A DNA stretch of 9,035 nt, from assembly GCA_030605085.1 (NCBI GenBank), contig JAUWBH010000210.1, positions 1 through 9,035 on the forward strand, written 5' to 3'. Below are positions 1 to 5,561 of the stretch, one piece after another (position 1 is the first letter of the stretch; each line of letters begins with the position of its first letter). Source of the DNA: Promethearchaeota archaeon. GTDB lineage: Archaea; Asgardarchaeota; Lokiarchaeia; Sigynarchaeales; SOKP01. The position numbers and the translations under genes are program-made. The notes beneath the pieces were generated by a model. That model searched no databases. It was not told where the DNA came from and saw only the letters and a list, made by a program, of their open reading frames with translations.

Positions 1-9
1 TTTTATAAC

Positions 10-351
10 TTAAATGATGCTATCATCAGCACCACCTTTAGCTATTAAAAAAGTGTAATCTGGATTTTCTAATAATTTTAATAGTTTCTTTTTTGAAACG
101 ATATGATAAGGCATAGTAGTTGAATGCCACGCTCGATCGTACAAATTTATTATGTTCTCAGCGTCATTTTTCGTAGCTTCACGAATTTCCGCTCGTAAAA
201 TATTATGCTCAGCTTTTTTTCTTATCATCTCCTCGAATTCTCTGGTAATATTTTCTACTGGGAGTCTCAACCGGATGAATTCCTCCCTAAATTTAACAAA
301 ACTATTTATAAATCTCCTTATTCTTACTAAAAAAGATTTTTTTCTCGACAT
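10..351 (-). pseudogene. GNAT-family N-acetyltransferase, C-terminally truncated
   Basis: The 113-residue product starts with a basic helical leader of about 50 residues. From about residue 55 it follows the opening of a GNAT domain: a first strand and helix (IREATKNDAENIINLYDRAW) and then a strand ending in FLIAKGGADD. GNAT enzymes move an acetyl group from acetyl-CoA to an amine. The acetyl-CoA binding loop (Q/RxxGxG/A) and everything after beta-4 are missing, because the frame stops at TAA (10-12) near the window edge. The protein is therefore not expected to be active unless a frameshift restores a downstream frame outside the window. The start at 351 is supported by the 5' end being conserved in a second copy at 1528-1665. 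No clear ribosome binding site is seen. The family call rests on the N-terminal pattern only. Confidence 0.55.
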
Positions 352-407
352 CTCATTACTTTAACGTTTTGATTTCGTATCAGTGTTAAATAGAAAATAG
401 ATATTTA
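221..407. repeat. Dispersed repeat A, copy 1 (GNAT 5' end plus upstream DNA)
   Basis: This block matches 1541-1721 in the same orientation. There are roughly ten mismatches and one 6-nt deletion (AAAAGA, in frame) in the second copy, so identity is near 94-95%. It covers the first 40-odd codons of the GNAT gene and about 55 nt upstream of its start. The match stops sharply at both ends, which marks recombination junctions. Confidence 0.9.
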
Positions 408-564
408 CTTGTTTCAATAAAATTCTTCTAATTTATAAAACTTTACATCGAATTCATCGAATCCTAAGGATTTAATGAAATTATAAGAAGAATAATTTTT
501 AATATGTACCTCACATCTAAGTTTGTTTGTTAATACTACTTTTATGATTATTTATTCAAAATCT
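401..564. repeat. Dispersed repeat B, copy 1 (non-coding)
   Basis: This AT-rich non-coding block matches 5168-5332 in the same orientation at roughly 90% identity by eye. It includes the shared stretch TCACATCTAAGTTTGTTT. A separate 22-nt identity, 294-315 with 5135-5156, lies just outside it. The second locus is therefore the same DNA with about 85 nt (316-400) deleted. No coding potential is visible in this block. Confidence 0.9.
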
Positions 565-670
565 TAGTATAATAATTCTTAAGCTTAAATCTTAAAAGAA
601 AAAAACCGAGTCATAGAAAAAAATGAATTTTAACGGATCAATTTATTACATGATTAAAAAAAGGAGACCA

Positions 671-799
671 ATGACTTTTTTTGAGTTAAAATCGAAGTTA
701 GGTATTCAGAATCCCTAGCTTCAGAAGAAGAAAAACGAAAATGGGAATTTTTTTTTTCAATGTGTTAAATGTAATTATAAAAATTTTCGTTTGGAATAA
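671..799 (+). pseudogene. Remnant of a small protein with a CxxC pair
   Basis: A good ribosome binding site (AAGGAG, 661-666) precedes ATG 671. The frame reads MTFFELKSKLGIQNP, meets TAG at 716-718, and stays open afterwards to TAA 797-799. The last part contains CVKC, a possible half zinc ribbon. Between the two parts another frame reads LASEEEKRKWEFF. That would join both ends smoothly if one base were lost near 714 and one T gained in the T10 run at 748-757. Either a nonsense mutation or two compensating slips would explain it. The family is not recognised and the reading is tentative. Confidence 0.35.
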
Positions 800-881
800 C
801 GATTCAATTTATTCTAAAAGTTAAGAAATAGCATTCCTAAATTTAAAGATAACACTAATTTTAATTAACCTACTTTTTCAG

Positions 882-992
882 GATGGGGTAATACATGTTC
901 GGGATAAAATAGAGAGAATTAGTGACAAAAGCGTAAATTATTAATGTTTAACGATTCCTAAATGGATTAGGTTTAATACACATATAATTAAT
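882..992 (+). pseudogene. Possible AbrB-like regulator remnant
   Basis: One frame reads VIHVRDKIERISDKSVNY, then TAA (942-944), then in the same frame CLTIPKWIRFNTHI. The word TIPKWI is typical of archaeal SpoVT/AbrB-like DNA-binding domains, where it follows a strand ending in V/Y. No start codon or ribosome binding site is visible and the piece is short, so this may be chance in AT-rich DNA. Confidence 0.15.
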
Positions 993-1020
993 AAAAAAAA
1001 ATTTTAAAATTAGAATTATA

Positions 1021-1506
1021 TTAGGGTTCCTCAACATTAAGGCCTACCCAAATATTACCATCGTCAGGGGTCTGAACATAAACACCATCAGTCTGGCAAT
1101 CCCAAGTCGTATTCCCTACAACCGTATTGTAATCGGAATTGGAGTACAGATAAATACCATATCCATCTTGATTAAGTCCTTGAATGTTTCTAATTACATT
1201 CCCTACAACCGCATTGCAATCGGAATCTCCCAGATTAATACCAAATCCGTAATTCCATCCTTGAATGTTTATAATTACATTACCAGTAAGCGTAGTCCAA
1301 CGGCTATTATATAAAGAAATACCAAATGCTTCACTACCAATCTCAACAGCATTAATAGTATCAATCGTATTACCACTAAGCGCATTGTAATCGGAATAAT
1401 ATACATAAATACCCCATGCGGACGAATCACCAGAAGTGACATCATTAAGCGTATTACCACTAAGCGCATTGTGATAGGAATATAGAAAATATGTGAAAAA
1501 TTTAAA
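1021..1506 (-). pseudogene. Parallel beta-helix (NosD-like) surface protein, 5'-truncated
   Basis: The minus strand is open for about 161 codons from 1506 down to TAA 1021-1023, but has no ATG in that frame, so it is easily missed. From about 1482 it encodes at least four beta-helix coils with the recurring pattern GIxLxxSxxNxLSGNTIxNI, for example NALSGNTIDTI, TLTGNVIINIQG and AVVGNVIRNIQG. It ends in DGNIWVGLNVEEP. Such coils stack into a right-handed beta-helix in secreted or surface proteins (NosD/CASH type). The signal segment and the first coils are absent. At about 1482-1497 the coding sequence runs directly into a non-coding repeat also found at 5357-5400, so the 5' end was removed by recombination. 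Its coils closely match the gene at 4704-5036, which has lost the opposite end. Confidence 0.75.
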
Positions 1507-1540
1507 TTATTTAATAAGGTTTAAGTTTTAGAATAAATTT
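1497..1540. repeat. Repeat C, copy 1 (44 nt, identical to 5357-5400)
   Basis: All 44 nt are identical to 5357-5400 in the same orientation. The core is TTTAATAAGGTTTAAG. This copy sits exactly between the broken end of the beta-helix fragment and the broken end of the duplicated GNAT start. It therefore marks a junction where unrelated pieces were joined. Confidence 0.92.
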
Positions 1541-1665
1541 CTTATCAATTCCTCGAATTCTTTAGTAATATTTTCTACTGGGAGTCTCAACTGGATGAAT
1601 TCCTCCCTAAGTTTAACAAAACTATTTATAAACCTCCTTATTCTTACTAATTTTTTTCTCGACAT
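1528..1665 (-). pseudogene. Second copy of the GNAT 5' end, 45 codons
   Basis: This reads MSRKKLVRIRRFINSF and on to EEFEELIRNLF-stop-like sequence over 45 codons. It is nearly the same as residues 1-44 of the protein at 10-351, with two residues fewer near the start. The homology ends at 1541 and the last codons and stop (1528-1530) lie in repeat C. Only the basic leader remains and no acetyltransferase domain is present, so it is a duplicated fragment and probably not functional. Confidence 0.7.
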
Positions 1666-1721
1666 CTCATTACTTTAACTTCTTGATTTCGTATCAGTGT
1701 TATATAGAAAATAGATATTTA
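1541..1721. repeat. Dispersed repeat A, copy 2
   Basis: Partner of 221-407. The similarity includes the region upstream of the start codon and ends abruptly after ATAGATATTTA. Confidence 0.9.
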
Positions 1722-2293
1722 ATTAGTCATCGCTTATCTCTATTCATAACGATTTTTTTGTTAAATTTATTTATAACACACTAAATAGTACTTATTCTAA
1801 GGTTAATAAATAGGTTTAATAATTAATATTAAATCTTACAGGTTTAACGTGGCTATATGTTTCCCGTTGAGGTACACCAAGAGTGTCCGTCCATTATTGG
1901 TCTCTTGGACCTCACATATTTATTAAATATTTTAATATATGTTATTAAATAAATCAAAATTAAAATCCCCAATAAGTAATTTTATAAAGTAAGGATCAAT
2001 TATAAAATAGCCGTTTCTTTTTTTTTTTCTACGTTGACATCACCCAATTCTCCATGTTTGGTAGTTTCCTCAGTTTTAAATTATTAATATAGAAGCTACC
2101 TCGTACATTCCGATCTATTCGGATATCATATAGTCTTTCTGGTCATTCCTTTCTTGTTAAATTCTATTTTATGGTAAATTCGGTTAATCTTACAAATGAA
2201 TGAAAAATTAAAAATTAACTCCTTTTTATTTTTTCTCTAATATACACCCCCGACTAACTAATTATGCTAATTCTGGAGAAATCAAACCTTTTA
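1722..2293. other. Long gap without an intact gene
   Basis: The stretch is AT-rich, with T runs and many stops in all frames. Apart from the hairpin at 1868-1914, only a short inverted repeat near 2119-2133 (TCCGA, 5-nt loop, TCGGA) was seen. No promoter or RNA gene can be assigned with confidence. Confidence 0.6.
1868..1914. other. Isolated GC-richer hairpin, possible structured RNA
   Basis: TGAGGT (1868-1873) pairs with ACCTCA (1909-1914). After a 3-nt bulge (ACA), CCAAGAG (1877-1883) pairs with CTCTTGG (1902-1908). The 18-nt loop holds a small inner pairing, CCA with TGG around TTAT. Thirteen uninterrupted Watson-Crick pairs apart from the bulge are unusual in such AT-rich DNA. It is not a tRNA and there is no T-tract directly after it. 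It could be a small RNA, a protein-binding palindrome or the relic of a mobile element end. Confidence 0.45.
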
Positions 2294-2395
2294 TTATAAA
2301 TTTACCACGGCGTTCCTGTCGATTTGTATTTCATTTAGGAGTTCGGGATGATTTCCAACAATTACCACCGCAAACTTTAAAATGCACTCAATTTT
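2294..2395 (-). pseudogene. Unrecognised short protein-like frame
   Basis: Between two stops the minus strand reads KIECILKFAVVIVGNHP and then ELLNEIQIDRNAVVNL. This has the look of a hydrophobic strand followed by an amphipathic helix. A different frame just downstream (down to about 2230) reads KGLISPELA and LVSRGCILEKK, as a frameshifted gene would. No start codon exists and the family is not recognised. The opposite strand is also open here, so the coding strand is uncertain. Confidence 0.2.
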
Positions 2396-2408
2396 TTAAA
2401 ACAAAATA

Positions 2409-2431
2409 GCTTTATCATTCAACGCAGATAT
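2409..2431 (+). repeat. Direct repeat D, left copy flanking the ATPase gene
   Basis: GCTTTATCATTCAAC followed by GCAGATAT matches 4434-4456 at 21 of 23 positions in the same orientation. The two copies are 2,025 nt apart and enclose only the ATPase gene. They could be target or attachment-site duplications, or leftovers of a segmental duplication. Confidence 0.7.
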
Positions 2432-2546
2432 AATGAATAATGGATTCTAAAGATTTAAATAAATGACAAAAATTAAAATCATTATGGATATTAAATCTTG
2501 AAAAAAATTTAGGTAAAATTATTATAATAAATATTAGGAGTTCTTA

Positions 2547-4379
2547 ATGATTGAAAATACCCTCCCTCTAATTAGGAAAATTTTTATAGGTCGACATTTA
2601 GAATTACGACGATTAAGAGGGCTATGGGATTTAGCTTGTCAAGATGAGGAGCATTTGGTTTATGTTCTCTTAAACGCCCCTGGTGTGGGAAAAACTACTT
2701 TAATTAATCATTTTGGAAATATGCTCGAAGCAGAAGGAAAGGGGCTTTCTATAAAATTTGTTTGTGACAGTGGCTATAATTCTCCTGAAAAAATAAATAA
2801 AGAAATTCTAAACGCCGTTCAGAAGGCTATTAAAAAAAGGATTCAAACTCTCGATAAACATTGGATGTTAAAGGGGGAAAATTTAGATTTGGAAGAAGAG
2901 AAAGAAGATTTCCAATATTTAAAAAAGAATCTCCGTGATATATTGAAACAACCAGAACTCGACCTTTATAATGTATATGATATTTTGAATCGATTATCTA
3001 TTATAATACCCCTCTTTTTTGCTGCCGACGAAATCCAAGAATTTCAAAAAACCTCATTTAAAATCCCATTAAATAAAGAAGATGAAAAAGAAGATGGTGA
3101 AAAAGAAACGGCATTACACTATTTTACCCGTATATTAAAAGCTTTAATAAATTCAAGAATTTTGATAATCTTATCTGGGACTCGCTACCATATTTTAAGT
3201 CAAATTGGTGGTAATATTGGGTCTCCCATACGACAAAAGGTTACGCCAATAATCGTAAGAAATTTCGAAACGGAAGAAATATTTGCATATGTTGAGCAAG
3301 TCAGAATATTAATTGAAGAAGAAGGCGTTAAACAAGAGATAGAAAATATATCTAATCAGTTGGAAAATTATCGACAGTTTCTTTTTGCGTTCAGCGGAGG
3401 GCATCCTCGCACTATAGCGAATATAACTGATCTTTTTCTAAACCATCTTTCTTTTCTAACTTCTAATTCTCAATATCAGAATTACGATGCTTTTATGGAT
3501 TTTATCCTCCCCAAAGTTGAAGAATTTTTTAGTAATACCTTATTATCTTCGATTCATAAAAAGGCACTTTCAAATTTAACCGCAAGCGAAGGATTCTCTG
3601 AGATAAAAAATTGGATTCTTAATTATGGTTCACGCGGGCAAGCTCTCGGACAACGCCCTACTTTAACCAACAACTCACTGTTGGACGATGAGATGAAAAG
3701 AATAACTTACGAATTGATGAATATTGGTATTATGGTTCAAAACGGTAGTTATAACTATCATCTCACGAGTTATTTCCATTTCCTCGAATTCCTTAAAATT
3801 TATGACGAGCCTTACGAAAAATTTCTCAAACAAGTACTCCACAACAAATATTTTAAACTCATGTGTGGGCGCCACTCTGGTTTGGGATATACTTTTGAAA
3901 ATATCTTCATGTCCACTCTTATAATACATGAAAATAAAGACAAAAAAGAAGTGTTTATACCCTTACAATCATCTCGGCTTAGAACACTTAAGGTTTTAAG
4001 GGGAAAATTGAAATGGTCGGAACTCCCGCTTGAATTAAACATTTTATATCACACACCGGAAGCTAAAGCGGTCGATGCGTACGTTCTTCAAGAAAATGAA
4101 CTCTTATTAATTCAAATAACAACTGCTAATCCGCCTGATTCTTCAAAAATTGATGTTTTACTGTCAGAAATTGAAACTATTTTAAATATTCGCTTAAAAA
4201 TAGGAAAAAAACATAAAATCCGGGGTTGGCTTGTTTCTCTTTTTGATTTTAAATGTGAACTTCCTTCAAACGAGAATCTTTTTATTACAGCTGGCGACCA
4301 ACTCATTCCACTTTTGGGAGAACGACTTTACATGAAACTTAAAGAGGTTAAAATCTCATTTAGCAAAATTGCAATGTAA
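2547..4379 (+). CDS. AAA/STAND-type P-loop ATPase with possible nuclease-fold C-terminus
   Basis: The 610-residue protein opens with FIGRHLELRRL, the box that precedes the P-loop in archaeal ATPase/AAA_16 proteins. Walker A is APGVGKTT (44-51), with K49 and T50 for nucleotide phosphate. Walker B is a hydrophobic strand ending in AADEIQ (159-164), with D161 and E162. SGTR (210-213) fits sensor 1, and GGHPRTI (284-290) is typical of the helical lid. Residues about 380-420 look like a winged helix. Residues 440-600 contain GYTFEN, then VDAYVL (509-514) and LLLIQIT (519-525). That spacing resembles the D and ExK strands of PD-(D/E)xK nucleases, with Q523 where E is usual, as in some NTPase-REase conflict proteins. 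This last assignment is an inference. AGGAG (2536-2540) lies 6 nt before the start. No partner gene is adjacent, so it acts alone or in trans. Confidence 0.8.
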   Translation: MIENTLPLIRKIFIGRHLELRRLRGLWDLACQDEEHLVYVLLNAPGVGKTTLINHFGNMLEAEGKGLSIKFVCDSGYNSPEKINKEILNAVQKAIKKRIQTLDKHWMLKGENLDLEEEKEDFQYLKKNLRDILKQPELDLYNVYDILNRLSIIIPLFFAADEIQEFQKTSFKIPLNKEDEKEDGEKETALHYFTRILKALINSRILIILSGTRYHILSQIGGNIGSPIRQKVTPIIVRNFETEEIFAYVEQVRILIEEEGVKQEIENISNQLENYRQFLFAFSGGHPRTIANITDLFLNHLSFLTSNSQYQNYDAFMDFILPKVEEFFSNTLLSSIHKKALSNLTASEGFSEIKNWILNYGSRGQALGQRPTLTNNSLLDDEMKRITYELMNIGIMVQNGSYNYHLTSYFHFLEFLKIYDEPYEKFLKQVLHNKYFKLMCGRHSGLGYTFENIFMSTLIIHENKDKKEVFIPLQSSRLRTLKVLRGKLKWSELPLELNILYHTPEAKAVDAYVLQENELLLIQITTANPPDSSKIDVLLSEIETILNIRLKIGKKHKIRGWLVSLFDFKCELPSNENLFITAGDQLIPLLGERLYMKLKEVKISFSKIAM

Positions 4380-4433
4380 TTCTAACCTATTAAGTCTAGA
4401 AATGTTTCTCATTATATAATAATCTTTAATATT

Positions 4434-4456
4434 GCTTTATCATTCAACATAGATAT
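4434..4456 (+). repeat. Direct repeat D, right copy
   Basis: GCTTTATCATTCAAC followed by ATAGATAT, partner of 2409-2431. It lies 54 nt after the ATPase stop codon and directly before an 8-bp hairpin. Confidence 0.7.
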
Positions 4457-4457
4457 T

Positions 4458-4478
4458 ATTTCAACTGTTCGTTGAAAT
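4458..4478 (+). terminator. Hairpin downstream of the ATPase gene
   Basis: ATTTCAAC (4458-4465) pairs with GTTGAAAT (4471-4478) around a 5-nt loop. It abuts the right direct repeat. It may end the ATPase transcript or be part of an element boundary. No long T-tract follows, so termination is only one option. Confidence 0.35.
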
Positions 4479-4503
4479 TCTATAAAAACTTATAATTTCT
4501 TAT

Positions 4504-4563
4504 AAAATTCAAAAATTTTTCACTCTTGTGGGTTATAAATTTTTGAACTTCCTTTTGAATTTT
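4504..4563. repeat. Overlapping inverted repeats with alternative pairings
   Basis: TTCAAAAATTT (4508-4518) is the exact reverse complement of AAATTTTTGAA (4537-4547), with an 18-nt loop. AAAATTCAAAA (4504-4514) can instead pair with TTTTGAATTTT (4553-4563). The two folds exclude each other. They lie 28 nt before the MerR-like remnant and could be an old attenuator-like leader or a bidirectional terminator between convergent genes. Confidence 0.35.
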
Positions 4564-4590
4564 AATACTAGTTATTCATCAATATGTATC

Positions 4591-4716
4591 ATGAGTTCAG
4601 AGCGATCATTAAAAATTGGAGATGTTGCCACTCTTTTAAATAATTACATTTTATAGAGATATCATGATATGAAGATACTTCCAAAGGGAAGAAATAATAT
4701 CAACTACAGCAACTTA
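4591..4716 (+). pseudogene. MerR-like regulator remnant, N-terminal domain only
   Basis: ATG 4591 begins MSSERSLKIGDVATLLN, which fits helix 1 and the start of the helix-turn-helix of MerR regulators (IGEVAKLLG). The frame continues NYIL, a TAG at 4654-4656, then in the same frame RYHDMKILPKGRNNINYSN. That matches the MerR wing segment (RYYxxxGLLxPxRxxxxYRYY). A few residues between the two helices are missing and the stop lies just before RY, so the domain is broken. The resemblance fades at about 4716, where the convergent beta-helix gene begins to overlap. The family call rests on two short motif matches in the right order and at nearly the right spacing. Confidence 0.4.
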
Positions 4717-5036
4717 GCTGCTGCTGCATATCCATCAGTTCCTTGAATGTTTCTAATTAAATTACCAGTAAGCCTAGTCCAACGGGAATTAAATTCATAA
4801 ATACCATATGCTTCACCACTACCAGAATAAATATTATCAATCGTATTACCACTAAGCGCATTGAAATTGGAATTTTGTAACCAAATACCGGATGCTCCGT
4901 CATCTCCATCATCACCGTCATCTCCTTTAAGTGCTCCTGTTTGCACCTGCATAATAGAATATGCTCCAATACTCAGTCCCAACGCTCCTATAATAACCCC
5001 TAAAATCGCTATTGCAAATAAATTTTTTTCTCTCAT
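4704..5036 (-). CDS. Membrane-anchored beta-helix surface protein, 3'-truncated
   Basis: The 110-residue product starts MREKNLFAIAILGVIIGAL, an N-terminal membrane or signal segment (about residues 5-29). A short acidic collagen-like run follows, GDDGDDGDDGASG (38-50). After that come about two beta-helix coils with NALSGNTIDNI and RLTGNLIRNIQG. It probably sits on the outer face of the cell membrane. The frame ends in GYAAAAKLL, unlike a beta-helix, right where the convergent MerR remnant starts, so the remaining coils were lost. The DNA of its coils closely matches 1259-1400. AAAGGTG lies 7 nt before the start codon on this strand and supports the start at 5036. It may still be expressed as a short anchored protein. 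Confidence 0.6.
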   Translation of the reverse strand: MREKNLFAIAILGVIIGALGLSIGAYSIMQVQTGALKGDDGDDGDDGASGIWLQNSNFNALSGNTIDNIYSGSGEAYGIYEFNSRWTRLTGNLIRNIQGTDGYAAAAKLL

Positions 5037-5167
5037 TAAAATACACCTTTAAATTTTTATTTTTAATTGATTTTTTAATTAGATTACATTATTTAAATAT
5101 TTAGATCCAACCAACTTATATTTAAAGGTTTAAATAACAAAACTATTTATAAATCTTCTAATCCTAA

Positions 5168-5332
5168 ATATTTACTTGTTTCAATAAAATTCTTCTAATT
5201 TATTATAATTTTACATCGAATTCATCGAATCCTAATGATTTAATGAAATTTTAATACGAATAATTTTTAATATATACCTCACATCTAAGTTTGTTTATTA
5301 ATACGACTTATATGATTATATATTTAAAATCT
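5168..5332. repeat. Dispersed repeat B, copy 2
   Basis: Partner of 401-564, about 90% identical in the same orientation. In this copy the flanking GNAT-derived DNA is reduced to the 22-nt piece at 5135-5156, so the locus was copied and then partly deleted, or rearranged during copying. Confidence 0.9.
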
Positions 5333-5356
5333 GAAAATTTTATAGGAAAAATCTGT

Positions 5357-5400
5357 AAAATTTAAATTATTTAATAAGGTTTAAGTTTTAGAATAAATTT
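5357..5400. repeat. Repeat C, copy 2
   Basis: Identical to 1497-1540. It ends 32 nt before the first codon of the oxidoreductase gamma-delta gene, so the operon's upstream region has been rebuilt from repeated DNA. Confidence 0.92.
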
Positions 5401-5432
5401 TATGTACGAAAATTACACAAATATTGAAAAAA

Positions 5433-5561
5433 ATGATAACTCCAGAGCATGTAAAAGAAATATTAAGCAACCATTGTATAAATCTACGGTTTCATGCTAG
5501 AGGTGGACAAGGAAGGAGGTGTTTCCTCCTCCTCCTCAAAAGGAGGCGTTACTGCTTCTAA
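5433..5561 (+). pseudogene. True N-terminus of the oxidoreductase gamma subunit, out of frame
   Basis: ATG 5433 begins MITPEHVKEILSNHC, followed by INLRFHARGGQG. This is the canonical opening of gamma subunits of 2-oxoacid:ferredoxin oxidoreductases (first beta strand and glycine-rich loop). It then runs into the 31-nt insertion and stops at TAA 5559-5561. The continuation of the family sequence (GGVTASNL) is in the frame starting at 5494. Translating both parts as one protein needs a +1 shift at or near 5511-5514. No ribosome binding site is evident before 5433. Confidence 0.75.

Larger units (their letters stand above)
565..1020. other. Intergenic AT-rich stretch with decayed frames
   Basis: No intact gene is present. 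The stretch holds long A and T runs, including ten T at 748-757, and two short frames that look like gene remnants (671-799 and 882-992, listed separately). No tRNA-like fold or strong inverted repeat was found. Confidence 0.6.
5037..5432. other. Repeat-filled gap between divergent genes
   Basis: Most of this stretch is duplicated DNA: 5135-5156 (22 nt identical to 294-315), 5168-5332 (repeat B) and 5357-5400 (repeat C). TATTTAAATATTTA near 5089 is a possible TATA element for the minus-strand gene at 4704-5036. A promoter for the oxidoreductase operon must lie here, but none stands out. Confidence 0.55.

Noticed and set aside
152..364. Plus-strand 70-codon frame opposite the GNAT gene.
   Set aside because: It is the antisense of the basic GNAT leader. 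The minus strand carries the recognisable GNAT pattern.
1275..1469. A 64-codon minus-strand frame beginning MRLVVIRL, with a similar one at 4757-4969.
   Set aside because: Both are shifted readings of the beta-helix repeats. Their similarity comes from the real coils in the other frame.
1868..1914. The hairpin as a tRNA or a kink-turn (box C/D) RNA.
   Set aside because: No cloverleaf can be drawn, and the bulge is not followed by the tandem G-A pairs a kink-turn needs.
3675..4306. Several 60-85 codon frames on both strands inside 3675-4306.
   Set aside because: They lie fully inside the ATPase gene, lack ribosome binding sites and show no protein-like motifs.
4861..5052. Plus-strand frame rich in Ser-Pro (SSPSSPSSP).
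   Set aside because: It is the antisense reading of the GDD collagen-like repeat in the minus-strand surface protein.
5402..5500. ATG 5402 as an upstream start for the gamma-delta gene.
   Set aside because: Its frame matches neither the RGGQG part nor the rest and stops at 5498-5500.
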